Shown here piece by piece: positions 44,378 to 53,565 of a stretch of 60,833 bases of DNA (positions are counted from its first letter, which is position 1; each line of letters begins with the position of its first letter). This DNA is from an uncultured Mycobacterium sp. (GTDB lineage Bacteria; Actinomycetota; Actinomycetes; Mycobacteriales; Mycobacteriaceae): NCBI GenBank assembly GCA_900078375.1, contig FLQS01000035.1, forward strand, positions 1 to 60,833. Reading direction: 5' to 3'. A program made the position numbers and the translations under genes. Below the pieces are notes generated by a model. The model searched no databases. It saw only the letters and a list, made by a program, of their open reading frames with translations, and was not told where the DNA came from.

Positions 44378-45253
44378 ATGAAGCCGGCGCCGTTCGACTA
44401 TCACCGGCCGGAAAGCGTCGCCGAGGCGGCGCAGATGCTGGCCGAATACGGCGACGACGGCAAACTGCTGGGCGGGGGACAAAGCCTGGTACCGATGCTG
44501 GCGATGCGCCTTGCGTACTTCGACAACCTCATCGACATCTCGCGACTGCAGGAGATGAAGGGCATCGAGGTACGAGACGACGAAGTGCGCATAGGTGGCG
44601 GCACCACCCATGCCGCCGTCGGGGCCGACGAACGGGTGAGCGCGGCTGTGCCGCTGCTCACCCGGGCCACCCCGTTGATCGGGCACTTCCAGATCCGCAG
44701 CCGGGGCACCCTCGGTGGCTCGATCGCCCACGCCGACCCGGCCGCCGAGTATCCGGCCGTCGCGCTGGCGCTGGACGCGATGATGGAGACGGTGTCGGCA
44801 TCGGGCGGCCGCGAGATCGCGGCGGCTGAGTTCTTTGCGGGTGTCTGGGAGACGGCGATGGAGCCCGGCGAGATCTTGGTGGGCGTGCGATTCCCGGTCT
44901 GGTCGGGTCGGTGCGGCTTCGGAGTGGAGGAATTCGCGCGCCGCCACGGTGATTTCGCGATCGCCGGGGCGGTGGCTGCCGTCGAACTCGACGACGACGA
45001 CCGGGTTCGGCGCAGCGGCATCGGATTGCTGGGGCTGAGCGCCACCCCGCGGCGCGCATCGGCCGCCGAGGCCGCGATCGCCGGGCGCCCGATCGGTGAC
45101 GTCACCGCCGAGGAGATCGGTGAGCTCGCGATGAGCGGGCTCGACGACATTCCGGCCGACCTTCAGGGCTCGGCCGACTATCGGCGTCGGGTCGGGGCGG
45201 CAATGGCCGCACAGGCGTGGCGGGCAGCGGTCAAGGAGGCAGTCGATGCATGA
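44378..45253 (+). CDS. Molybdenum hydroxylase, FAD-binding medium subunit
   Basis: The 291-aa subunit has the FAD motifs LLGGGQSLVPMLAMR near residue 32 and the segment RSRGTLGGSIAHADPAAEYP, as in CoxM/xanthine dehydrogenase medium subunits. It overlaps the small-subunit gene by 8 bp. The catalytic large subunit is encoded nearby but on the opposite strand. A CO-dehydrogenase function is not supported by the large subunit. Confidence 0.9.
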   Translation: MKPAPFDYHRPESVAEAAQMLAEYGDDGKLLGGGQSLVPMLAMRLAYFDNLIDISRLQEMKGIEVRDDEVRIGGGTTHAAVGADERVSAAVPLLTRATPLIGHFQIRSRGTLGGSIAHADPAAEYPAVALALDAMMETVSASGGREIAAAEFFAGVWETAMEPGEILVGVRFPVWSGRCGFGVEEFARRHGDFAIAGAVAAVELDDDDRVRRSGIGLLGLSATPRRASAAEAAIAGRPIGDVTAEEIGELAMSGLDDIPADLQGSADYRRRVGAAMAAQAWRAAVKEAVDA

Positions 45254-45722
45254 GCGTCCGATCCAATTGTCGGTCAACGGAATTCCCGTTGAATCGATCG
45301 TCGAGCCGCGACTGACCCTGGCCGACTTCCTGCGCGAGCGATGCGGTCTGACGGGCACGCACCTGGGCTGCGAGCACGGCTCGTGCGGTGCCTGCACGGT
45401 ATTGCTCGACGGCGCGGCGGTGCGGTCCTGCCTGGTGTTCGCGGTGCAGGCCGAGGGTGCGGAGGTCTCGACCGTCGAGGGCGTCGCGTCAGCTGACGGC
45501 GAGCTGTCACCGGTACAGGCGGCGCTTCGCGACTGCCATGGCCTTCAGTGTGGTTTCTGCACACCGGGTTTCGTCATGTCGATCACAGCGCTGTTGCGGG
45601 ACAACCCGCATCCGACCGACGAGGAGATCCGCGAGGGCCTGTCCGGCAACTTCTGCCGCTGCACCGGCTATCAGGGGATTGTCAACGCGGTTCACCAGGC
45701 CGCCGAAATTGGCCAGGTTTAG
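45246..45722 (+). CDS. Molybdenum hydroxylase, [2Fe-2S] small subunit
   Basis: The 158-aa subunit has the plant-type ferredoxin cluster CEHGSCGACTVLLDG followed by the Cys of RSCLVF, and the second cluster GFCTPGF with FCRCTGY. Both are complete. It transfers electrons from the molybdenum site to FAD. Its TAG stop overlaps the TAA stop of the large-subunit gene on the other strand (45719-45722). Confidence 0.92.
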   Translation: MHERPIQLSVNGIPVESIVEPRLTLADFLRERCGLTGTHLGCEHGSCGACTVLLDGAAVRSCLVFAVQAEGAEVSTVEGVASADGELSPVQAALRDCHGLQCGFCTPGFVMSITALLRDNPHPTDEEIREGLSGNFCRCTGYQGIVNAVHQAAEIGQV

Positions 45723-48046
45723 CTGCCTGCGGCGGCCTCGATCAGCGCCACGATCTGCGACGGGGTTGCGGGTAGCTTGGTGACGGTCACCCCGAGTGGG
45801 GCCAAGGCGTCGTTGATCGCATTGATCACCGCGGGGGTGGAGCCGATGGCCCCGCCCTCACCGCAGCCCTTGTAACCACCCACACCCGGGCCGGGGACCT
45901 CCACGTGCCCGTACTCGATCGGCGGCACCTCGGTAGCGGTCGGCAGCAGATAGTCGACGAACGTGGTGGACAACGGGTTTCCGTCGTCGTCGTAGACGAG
46001 GTTCTCCAGCAATGCGCCACCGATGCCCTGGACGGTACCGCCGGCGATCTGGCCCTCCACGATGTTCGGGTTGATCATCGGGCCGACGTCCTCGCTGACG
46101 ACATAGCGGGTCAGCGTGACCCGGCCGGTGGTGACATCCACCTCGCAGGTACACGCGTGAGTTGCGTTGGCCCAGTGGATCATCGTCTGCGATGTGAATC
46201 GCGCGGTCGCCTCCAGGGTGGCCGCCATTCCCGGTGCCAGTGCCTGAGGCTCGTAGTAGGACCGGTAGGCCAGATCGGCGAAACTGACGCTCCTGGAAGG
46301 TCCAGTGGGTTCTTCCTTGACGACGGCCCGTGAGTTGGCCAGCTCGATCTCCGCCTCCTCGACACCGAGCACATGAGCCGCCATCGCCACCAATTGCTGG
46401 CGCAGGATGGTGCCCGCCTCGTTGACCGCACCGGCGGTCATCGGCCCGCTGCGGCTACCCTGCGTGCCGGCTCCGTACGGGGTTACCGCGGTGTCGCCCT
46501 GGATCGTCGACACGTCGTTGATTTCGGCGCCGAGCGCGTCGGCGGTGAGCTGCACGACCGTGGTCTCGATGCTGTTGCCGCTCGACCCGCCGTTGACGTA
46601 GACGTTGATCTTGCCGGTGGGCTCCATGCGGATGGTGCAGCCCTCGGTGGCCAGATGTCCGGTCGCGGCGCCGGTCGGCTCGATGTAGGCGGACAATCCG
46701 AGGCCGAGGTAGCGGCCCTGAGCCAGGGCCTCGGCCTGCTCCTTGCGGAACCCTTCGTGGTCGAGGATCTTGACGGCCTGCTCGAAGGTCTCCATCGGGG
46801 CGACGTGGTCATACGGCATGCCGTTGGGGTTGAAGTAGGGCATCTCGTCGCGGCGCAGCAGGTTCTTGCGTCGCAGTTCGACCGGATCGATTCCCATCTT
46901 GCGGGCCGCGATGTCGAGAAGTATTTCCCGCGTGAGGGTTTCGTACTGCCAGGGCCCGCGGTAGGCGGCCAGCCCACTGGTGTTGGTGAACACCGTCTTG
47001 TAGTTGAAGCTGGCCTTGGGCACCCGGTAGGGGCCGGGGAAGAACATCCCGATGGCCGCCGTCGTCAACACCGGGTAGGGGGTCGGGTAAGCCCCGATGT
47101 CTTGGAGGAAGTCGATCGCGACGGCGGTGATGGCGCCGTCGGCGTCGAACGCCATGCGGGCGCGCCCGTCGACGTGGCGGGCCTGCCCGGCCGACATCAG
47201 GTTCTCGCGGCGGTCCTCGATCCACTTGAGCGGCGCAGGCACCTTGCGGGCGGCGAGAATGATGCACATGTCCTCGCGCATCGGGACGACCTTCTGGCCG
47301 AACCCACCGCCGGTGTCACGGGTGATGACGCGGACCCCTTGTGCCGGGATGCCGAGCAGGCGTGCGGCGAACGCCCGCAGCTCGTGCGGGGTCTGGGTGG
47401 AGGCCCACAGCGTGAGTTCTCCAGTGGCGGCCACCCACTCGACGACCAGCCCGCGGGTTTCGATCGGTACCGGCACGTGGGTCTGCTGATAGATCTGCTC
47501 GTCGGCGACGTAGGCCGCGGCCGCGAAGGCCTCTTCGTCCGGCGGTGCGCCGGCAAGGCCGCCGGCGACGTTGTCGGGGTATGCCTCATGGACCACGGCC
47601 TCGGAGTTCACCGCCTGGGTGAAATCGGCGATCACGGGAAGTGGCTCGTAATCGACGTCGACCAGCTCGATGGCGTCCTCGGCGACGTAGCGGTTCGCGG
47701 CGATGACGATCGCGACCGGGTCACCGACGAACTTCACCTCGCCTTCGGCCAGCGGCGGACGAGGCGTGTCGGGAACATCCTTGCCCGCCACCGCGTGCCA
47801 GGCCTCTTTGACTCCCGCGTTCAGGTCGGCGGCGGTGAGCACTGCGTGCACTCCCGGCAAGGCGAGCGCCGCCGTGACGTCGATGCTGTTGATCCTGGCG
47901 TGGGCGAACGGGCTGCGCACGAAGCAGGCATGCAGCATGCCGGGCCGGACGATGTCGTCGACGTAGGTGCCGTGCCCGGTGAGCAGGCGGGTGTCCTCGA
48001 CCCGCGGGACGCGCGTTCCTGCATAACGGGTGACGGGTGCGGCCAT
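45719..48046 (-). CDS. Molybdenum hydroxylase, molybdopterin large subunit
   Basis: The 775-aa protein is a complete large subunit: N-terminal RVEDTRLLTGHGTYVDD, GGGFGQKV, and the C-terminal GxGEGG motif YKGCGEGGAIGS with the catalytic Glu. At the position where true CO dehydrogenase has AYxCSFR, this has LAAYRGPWQYE, so it is a form II/aldehyde-oxidase or xanthine-dehydrogenase-like enzyme. The substrate is unknown. It is transcribed against the medium and small subunit genes, which is unusual, as the three are normally in one operon. Confidence 0.9.
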   Translation of the reverse strand: MAAPVTRYAGTRVPRVEDTRLLTGHGTYVDDIVRPGMLHACFVRSPFAHARINSIDVTAALALPGVHAVLTAADLNAGVKEAWHAVAGKDVPDTPRPPLAEGEVKFVGDPVAIVIAANRYVAEDAIELVDVDYEPLPVIADFTQAVNSEAVVHEAYPDNVAGGLAGAPPDEEAFAAAAYVADEQIYQQTHVPVPIETRGLVVEWVAATGELTLWASTQTPHELRAFAARLLGIPAQGVRVITRDTGGGFGQKVVPMREDMCIILAARKVPAPLKWIEDRRENLMSAGQARHVDGRARMAFDADGAITAVAIDFLQDIGAYPTPYPVLTTAAIGMFFPGPYRVPKASFNYKTVFTNTSGLAAYRGPWQYETLTREILLDIAARKMGIDPVELRRKNLLRRDEMPYFNPNGMPYDHVAPMETFEQAVKILDHEGFRKEQAEALAQGRYLGLGLSAYIEPTGAATGHLATEGCTIRMEPTGKINVYVNGGSSGNSIETTVVQLTADALGAEINDVSTIQGDTAVTPYGAGTQGSRSGPMTAGAVNEAGTILRQQLVAMAAHVLGVEEAEIELANSRAVVKEEPTGPSRSVSFADLAYRSYYEPQALAPGMAATLEATARFTSQTMIHWANATHACTCEVDVTTGRVTLTRYVVSEDVGPMINPNIVEGQIAGGTVQGIGGALLENLVYDDDGNPLSTTFVDYLLPTATEVPPIEYGHVEVPGPGVGGYKGCGEGGAIGSTPAVINAINDALAPLGVTVTKLPATPSQIVALIEAAAGS

Positions 48047-48139
48047 TGCGTGAGCTCCAATGCGTCGTCGACATGCCGGGCTAAGCAGTCGCTCAGCAGA
48101 GCGTACCGAAGTGCCTCGGTGCAGTCAGGAGAAGGTTGG

Positions 48140-48565
48140 TCATACCGATTCGGACAACCCGCACAGCCGGCGCAGGGCAGCCAACCCGTCGGGTGTTCCT
48201 GGCCAATGGGCTGCCAGCGCGTGCGGGCCTGCCGTCCGGGTGACCCAGCGCAGCACCAGTGCGGTGATGATGACGTCGTCGGCGTAGCCGAGCACTGGAA
48301 TGAAGTCGGGGATCAGGTCGATCGGCGAGGCTAGAAATATCAGCATGCCACCGACAACGACACGGATCCGCCGGGGCAGCTGCGGGTCCGACGCGAGCCG
48401 TTTGAGCAGGCGCAGCACATCGGGCAGCAAGCGCAGCATGTCTGCGATCCCGACCGCATCAGGTTTGACCAGCCACAGCGTCACCGCCAGGGCCAGCCAG
48501 ACCAGGATCAGGGCAGCGGCGATGGAGACCGGGATCAGCCACCACTGGTCGAGCATGCCGTCCAT
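48140..48565 (-). CDS. DUF1232 membrane protein
   Basis: The 141-aa protein has an N-terminal membrane helix (WWLIPVSIAAALILVWLALAV) and a DUF1232 domain with the signature LASPIDLIPDFIPVLGYADDVII. The start at 48565 (MDGML) is chosen, with 48556 as an alternative; the long frame upstream to 49030 lies across the amt gene and is not coding. The function of DUF1232 is unknown. Confidence 0.85.
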   Translation of the reverse strand: MDGMLDQWWLIPVSIAAALILVWLALAVTLWLVKPDAVGIADMLRLLPDVLRLLKRLASDPQLPRRIRVVVGGMLIFLASPIDLIPDFIPVLGYADDVIITALVLRWVTRTAGPHALAAHWPGTPDGLAALRRLCGLSESV

Positions 48566-48947
48566 CTTCGTATTGTCGAGAAACCAATCGTGGACCGACA
48601 CCGGACACAGCAGGAACTGGCCAGGAATCGGTATGGGACTACCCGCGCCCTGCGGGCGTGCTGCGCGATGCGCCGGGTGCGTCGAAGTGTGAACGGAAAG
48701 GCCAGGCGCGCTACTTCGATCTGGTGTCCGGCACGGCTGTGGCCGCATGAGCGGCATGGACGTATCCCCGGCCGACACCCGCGTTCGGTCGTGCCCCAAC
48801 CGGGCGGGTGCTACGGCGAGCGGATGCCCGCCGAGAGAATCCCCGGGTCGCTTCGCTCCTGCCCGCCGAAACACGCCGGAAACACGATCGCCGCATCCAG
48901 GAAACACCGCGCCGACATTCTCGTCGGGACCGTCGAAGGAGCCGGAC
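48566..48947. other. Intergenic region between DUF1232 and amt genes
   Basis: A 382-bp divergent region. Frames crossing it are not supported by domains. It should hold the amt promoter; I see no clear GlnR-type site by eye. Confidence 0.5.
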
Positions 48948-50249
48948 TTGGATGCGATCGATCCCGCCGCCACCGCGTGGCTGCTGGCCAGCACAGCGCT
49001 CGTCTTGTTGATGACCCCCGGGTTGGCCATTTTCTACGGCGGCATGGTCCGCACCACCGGTGTGCTCAACATGATCATGATGAGCTTCATCGCGATCCCG
49101 CTCGTCACGGTGGCGTGGCTGCTGTTCGGCTATACCCTGGCGTTCTCCGGAACCAGCCTGGGCGGTGTGATCGGCGACCTCTCCCACATCGGCATGGCCG
49201 GGATCAGCCCGAGCACGGTGCACGGCTCGGTTCCCGAACTGCTCTTCGCCACCTTCCAGCTCAGCTTCGCGATCATCACCGCCGCCCTGATCAGCGGCGC
49301 GATCGCCGACCGGGCCAAGTTCGCCGCCTGGATGATCTTCGTACCCGTCTGGTCCATCGTGGTGTATGCCGTTGTAGCGCACTGGGTTTGGGCACCCGGC
49401 GGCTGGCTGCTCAAGCTCGGTGTGCTGGACTACGCCGGCGGGCTGGTGGTCGAAATCGTCTCCGGGGCCTCCGCGCTCGCGCTGGCCCTGGTGCTCGGAC
49501 CGCGCATCGGTTTCAAGGTCGACGCAATGCGCCCGCACAACCTGCCCTTCGTGCTGCTGGGCGTCGGGCTGCTCTGGTTCGGCTGGTTCGGCTTCAATGC
49601 CGGGTCCGCGCTGGCCGCCAACGGCACGGCGGCGGCGATCTTTCTCAACACGTTGGTGGCGGGCTGCCTGGGCATGCTGGGCTGGCTATCGGTCGAGCAG
49701 ATCCGCGACGGGCGACCCACGACGTTCGGTGCTGCCTCCGGGGTGGTCGCAGGCCTGGTCGCGATCACCCCGTCCTGCGGGACGGTGAACACGCTCGGCG
49801 CCGCGGTGGTCGGTGTCGCGGCGGGCATCGTGTGCTCGTTCGCGATCGGGCTCAAGTTCCGGTTCGGCTACGACGACTCCCTGGATGTGGTCGGGGTGCA
49901 CTTCGTCGGCGGCGTGGTCGGCGTCTTGCTGATCGGTTTCCTGGCCACTGCGGTGATGACCGGCGGTCCGCAGGGCCTGTTCTACGGGGGCGGGCTGGCT
50001 CAGCTGGGTAAGCAGGCGCTCGCGATGGTTGTGGTGGCGGCCTACGCCTTCATCGTGTCGTTCGGATTGGCCAAACTGATCGACCGCACGATCGGCTTCC
50101 GGCTCAGCCCAGAGGACGAGACGGCGGGAGTGGACTTCACGCAGCACGCCGAATCCGCGTATGCCGAGGGAGTCCACGGGCATCAGCCACTGCGCCGGCC
50201 GTTGTTCGGCGAGCAGCGCCCGCGGTCCGACAACAGCGACGAGGAGTGA
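48948..50249 (+). CDS. amt: Ammonium transporter
   Basis: The 433-aa protein has the AmtB fold with about 11 membrane helices. Conserved features are TPGLAIFYGGMVRTTGVLNMIM near the N terminus, FAAWMIFVPVW, AHWVWAPGGWL with the first pore-lining His-type region, FGWFGFNAGSAL and VGVHFVGGVVGVLLIG. I start at TTG 48948 because AAGGAG lies 6 nt upstream and the protein then begins directly at helix 1. No glnK/glnB gene follows, unlike the usual amtB-glnB order, so it may be a second, stand-alone copy. Confidence 0.93.
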   Translation: MDAIDPAATAWLLASTALVLLMTPGLAIFYGGMVRTTGVLNMIMMSFIAIPLVTVAWLLFGYTLAFSGTSLGGVIGDLSHIGMAGISPSTVHGSVPELLFATFQLSFAIITAALISGAIADRAKFAAWMIFVPVWSIVVYAVVAHWVWAPGGWLLKLGVLDYAGGLVVEIVSGASALALALVLGPRIGFKVDAMRPHNLPFVLLGVGLLWFGWFGFNAGSALAANGTAAAIFLNTLVAGCLGMLGWLSVEQIRDGRPTTFGAASGVVAGLVAITPSCGTVNTLGAAVVGVAAGIVCSFAIGLKFRFGYDDSLDVVGVHFVGGVVGVLLIGFLATAVMTGGPQGLFYGGGLAQLGKQALAMVVVAAYAFIVSFGLAKLIDRTIGFRLSPEDETAGVDFTQHAESAYAEGVHGHQPLRRPLFGEQRPRSDNSDEE

Positions 50250-50250
50250 C

Positions 50251-50913
50251 TTGGCGTCGGTGTCTGCCGACCTGATTCCACTGGCGTTGGTGGTCGCCTT
50301 ATCGCCGGTGTCGGTGTTGCCTGCGCTGCTGCTGGTGCTCTACTCGACGCGGCCTCGCGCGGCCGGTCTGGCATTCGCATCCGGCTGGGTTGTCGGACTG
50401 GCGGCATTGACGGTGCTGTTCGTCAACGTCCCGAGGCTGCTGGGCGCGTCGGCGGACACCACCTCGTCGTCGCAGCTGTGGCTGCGGCTGATCGGCGGGG
50501 CCGTGTTGATCCTGAGTGGCGCGGTGTTGTGGTTGCGGCGCAAGCGAACGGTGGGCTCGGCGCGCTGGCTCGATGCGATCGGCAAGCTGTCGCCGGGTCG
50601 CACCACGCTGATCGGACTGGTGCTGGCCCTGATCAACCCGAAGATCATCGTGGCTTGTGCCGCAGCGGGTTTGGCGATCGCGATCGCACCGCTGGGCCCA
50701 GCCGGTCGGGGCGCCGCCGTGATCTACTTCGTCGTGATGGCGGGTTCGACCACGACGTTGCCGGTGCTGGCCCACGTCGTTGCGGCCAAACGATTCGACC
50801 ACGTGCTGGACCGGTTGCGCGCCTGGATCCAACGTCGTCAGGCCGAGATCAGTGCGGTCGCGGTGGTCGCCATCGGTCTGGTGCTCATCCTGACTGCGCT
50901 GGGTGATCGCTGA
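50251..50913 (+). CDS. GAP-family membrane protein (Sap, sulfolipid-1-addressing type)
   Basis: The 220-aa protein has six predicted membrane helices with a central charged loop (RRKRTVGSARW). It resembles the LysE-related GAP/SfLAP family of mycobacteria, in which members help translocate glycolipids such as sulfolipid-1 or glycopeptidolipids. The start is TTG 50251, one base after the amt stop, with GAGGAG from the end of amt as ribosome site, so the two genes are coupled. The cargo is unknown. Confidence 0.8.
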   Translation: MASVSADLIPLALVVALSPVSVLPALLLVLYSTRPRAAGLAFASGWVVGLAALTVLFVNVPRLLGASADTTSSSQLWLRLIGGAVLILSGAVLWLRRKRTVGSARWLDAIGKLSPGRTTLIGLVLALINPKIIVACAAAGLAIAIAPLGPAGRGAAVIYFVVMAGSTTTLPVLAHVVAAKRFDHVLDRLRAWIQRRQAEISAVAVVAIGLVLILTALGDR

Positions 50914-50983
50914 GACGATCGGTCTTTCTCCGACTCTCGCCAGGGCTTGCGGTCTAACATGTCCCGCAACACGAGGGGGTCTC

Positions 50984-52759
50984 ATGAAGCCGGGCGACGC
51001 CGATCCACTCCGCAAATCACTGCAGCCGTACTACAACCAAGGCCACCATGACGGCCCGATTGTCGTCGACGACTGGGCCGGGGGAATCCCACAGACACGA
51101 GCCCAGCTGCCGTCGGTGCGCATCGGGCGACGGTGGTTCAACAGCCTCTGGCTGATCCCCCTTGGCCTCATGGGGTTGGTGGTATCGATCGCGGCCGTCC
51201 GCGAAATGGCGCACTACGAATGGTTCCACGAGTTCGTCGCCAGATATCCGGGCACCTCGACGCAATATGTGGAATCCGTCGAGTCGGGCTTCCCGTGGTG
51301 GCTCCGCTGGCAGCACTTCTTCAACCTGCTCTTCATGATGTTCATCATTCGCGCGGGACTGCAGATCCTTGCCGATCACCCGAGGCTCTATCTCAACGCC
51401 GGTAGCAAGCCCGACACCGAGTGGATGCGGCTGCGCGAGTCGGTGCCCCGCGACCGTCGGGACAGCGACGACGCCGACACGGTCTGGACGGCAAAGGAGG
51501 ACTCAGTTGCGTTGCCGAAACAATTGGGATTACCCGGCTTTCGGCACTCGGTCGGGCTTGCTCGGTGGTGGCACTTCAGTTTCGACCTCCTGTGGCTGAT
51601 CAACGGAGCGCTCTTCATGGTCCTGTTGTTCTGCACCGACCAGTGGAAGCGCTTGGTGCCCACCTCGCTGGACGTGTTCCCCAATGCGTTATCCACTGCG
51701 CTGCAGTACTTGTCGCTCCAGTTGCCCGAAAATGCCGGGTTCAGTACCTACAACGCTCTGCAACTGCTTGCGTACTTCATCACGATCTTCATTGCCGCGC
51801 CGCTGGCGTTTGTCACGGGTCTGCTGCAGGCGCCGTCAATAGCCGGCCGATTCGGTACCGGTGCCGGGTTGTTGAACCGGCAAGTCGCACGCACCATCCA
51901 CTTCGGTGTGCTGGTGTGGATGTTGGTCTTCATCGTCATGCACACGGTGATGATCTTCATCACCGGCTTCGTCGGCAACGTCAACCACATCACCCTGGGA
52001 ACCAACACGAATTCGTGGTGGGGGGTGGTGCTGTACGGGGCATGGATGGCGGTTGTCGTGGTCTTCTGGCTGGTCGCCTCTCCGCTGACGATCAAGCACC
52101 CGCGGGCCATCCAGAAGGCGGGGCGGTTCACCGTCGGTCGGCTCAAAGCCCTACTGGAGCAGACCAATCCGACGGCCACGTATTCCGAGGACGACATCTC
52201 GCCGTACTTCTGGACCAACGGCGAGAAGCCTGAGTCCGACGAATATCACCGACTCGAGGCGGCCAACTGGCAGGACTACCGGCTGCGGGTCGATGGGGTG
52301 GTGCGCAACCCGCTCGAGCTCTCGTACCCCGAACTACTCGCCCTGCCCAAGCAGGACCAAATCACCCAGCACTTCTGCATCCAGGGATGGTCGGGGATCG
52401 CCAAATGGTCCGGTGTGCCGATGAGCGTCATCTGCGAGATGGCGGAGCCGCTTGCCAGTGCGAAATGGGTGGTCTTCTACTCCTTCGCGGATGGCCCCGA
52501 GGGGGGTCGGTACTACGACTGCCACCCGATCGCCAACATGCACCACCACCAGACGATCCTCGCCTACGAGATGAATGGTGAGCCGCTGAACGTCTCGCAC
52601 GGCGCCCCGCTGCGGCTGCGTGACGAGGTTGAACTCGGCTTCAAGCAGGTCAAGTGGATTGCGGCGATCGAGTTCGTCGAGTCGTTCGAACATCTCGGTG
52701 CCGGGCAGGGCGGCTACAACGAGGACCAGGAGTTCTACGGCTATCGCATGCCGATCTGA
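50984..52759 (+). CDS. Cytochrome b561-type membrane domain fused to a sulfite-oxidase-type molybdopterin domain
   Basis: The 591-aa protein has about six membrane helices in residues 50-370 with candidate haem histidines H111, H197, H307 and H320, then a domain from about residue 400 that fits the sulfite oxidase/YedY molybdopterin family. Its likely molybdenum ligand is C465 in QHFCIQGWSG, followed by VVFYSFADGPEGG and HHHQTILAYEMNG. This joins in one chain what MsrP (YedY) and MsrQ (YedZ) do as two proteins. It lacks a Tat signal, so the active domain may face the cytoplasm, or topology may be unusual. The start follows GAGGGGG. Confidence 0.85.
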   Translation: MKPGDADPLRKSLQPYYNQGHHDGPIVVDDWAGGIPQTRAQLPSVRIGRRWFNSLWLIPLGLMGLVVSIAAVREMAHYEWFHEFVARYPGTSTQYVESVESGFPWWLRWQHFFNLLFMMFIIRAGLQILADHPRLYLNAGSKPDTEWMRLRESVPRDRRDSDDADTVWTAKEDSVALPKQLGLPGFRHSVGLARWWHFSFDLLWLINGALFMVLLFCTDQWKRLVPTSLDVFPNALSTALQYLSLQLPENAGFSTYNALQLLAYFITIFIAAPLAFVTGLLQAPSIAGRFGTGAGLLNRQVARTIHFGVLVWMLVFIVMHTVMIFITGFVGNVNHITLGTNTNSWWGVVLYGAWMAVVVVFWLVASPLTIKHPRAIQKAGRFTVGRLKALLEQTNPTATYSEDDISPYFWTNGEKPESDEYHRLEAANWQDYRLRVDGVVRNPLELSYPELLALPKQDQITQHFCIQGWSGIAKWSGVPMSVICEMAEPLASAKWVVFYSFADGPEGGRYYDCHPIANMHHHQTILAYEMNGEPLNVSHGAPLRLRDEVELGFKQVKWIAAIEFVESFEHLGAGQGGYNEDQEFYGYRMPI

Positions 52760-52810
52760 GCCACCAATCCTTGCCAGACAGGTCAGCCGTGCATCCATCC
52801 GGCAGTACTC

Positions 52811-53000
52811 AAGGTAACCGGCGAAGCGACCATGGATTTGGAGGCCATCCACGCGGTCGCCCCGACGCCAAGACAGTTCTGGTCAACGCCGCAACACGGT
52901 GTCCGGTGATGGCACGTATCAGAAGATCGGCGCCTTGATGGAAGAAGCCGATCGCCGTTATCCCGTGGTGGTGTGGAGGTTTTCGATCGTCTGGGGCTAC
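52811..53000 (+). pseudogene. Inverted fragment of an S53 (sedolisin) peptidase catalytic domain
   Basis: Read on the plus strand this segment gives GEATMDLEAIHAVAP, then after a one-base shift DAKTVLVNA, then after another shift SGDGTYQKIGALMEEADRRY and VVWRFSIVWGY. These pieces resemble the catalytic region of kumamolisin-type S53 peptidases; the E and D in GEATMD (codons 52823-52825 and 52835-52837) would be the catalytic Glu/Asp. Frameshifts and the missing Ser region show that it is not functional. It lies opposite in strand to the N-terminal piece next to it. Confidence 0.65.
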
Positions 53001-53010
53001 CGGCACCGTG

Positions 53011-53430
53011 GTGCAACGGCTCGGCGTTGTAGGTGCGCAGCAGTCCAGCGGGCGCCAACCCCTCGTCGGGTACGTCGAGCGGCACGATGAACGGCAGCGA
53101 CTCGTAATGCGGTATGGCGGGTGCCCCAGCCACGGTGGCCCACCGATTACCGGGCCACCAGTGCACCGACAATCCGTGTTGTTGCGCCCAGTCGATCAGC
53201 GTCGCCGGCCGCGAATCGGTGTGCAGCCCCGCCACGAGTTGGACGAGCTTGCTGCCCGGGGCCGGACCCAGATCGGTGGAGGCGGCCAGCAGCGACGCGT
53301 AAGGCCCGGCAATGGTGCCGACAGGAACTGACGTGTTGTCCGGCTGGCCGGTTGCGAAGGTAAACCCGGCAGCCGCAACGACGACGGCGCATAGCGACAA
53401 CCATCTCGTCGCTCGCATCGTCATCGACAT
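53011..53430 (-). pseudogene. N-terminal fragment of an S53 (sedolisin) peptidase
   Basis: From an ATG at 53430 the minus strand encodes a signal-like segment (WLSLCAVVVAAAGFTFA), a prodomain (GPYASLLAASTDLGPAPGSK, RPATLIDWAQQHGLSVHWWP) and, after an apparent internal loss, FIVPLDVPDEGLAPAGLLRTYNAEPL, which in S53 peptidases leads into the catalytic domain. The homology stops near 53011, where the inverted fragment begins. The frame stays open to 52783, but that part is only the antisense of the inverted piece. Confidence 0.65.
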
Positions 53431-53565
53431 GCCCGACCGTATCAGCGGCACTGCGGGCGAGTGGTGATGTCGGGAAGGTTGCGCATGGAAGAAATTTGTC
53501 TGAACCACCGTTGCAATCGCCAGATATATTTTGACGCGCGCTGACTGGAGGTTAGGTTGCGGATC

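Noticed and set aside
45719..48046. Carbon monoxide dehydrogenase large subunit
   Set aside because: The AYxCSFR motif of form I CoxL is absent; the loop reads AYRGPWQ.
46373..48334. 653-codon plus-strand open frame opposite the molybdopterin subunit
   Set aside because: It is the mirror of a well-recognised gene and carries no domain.
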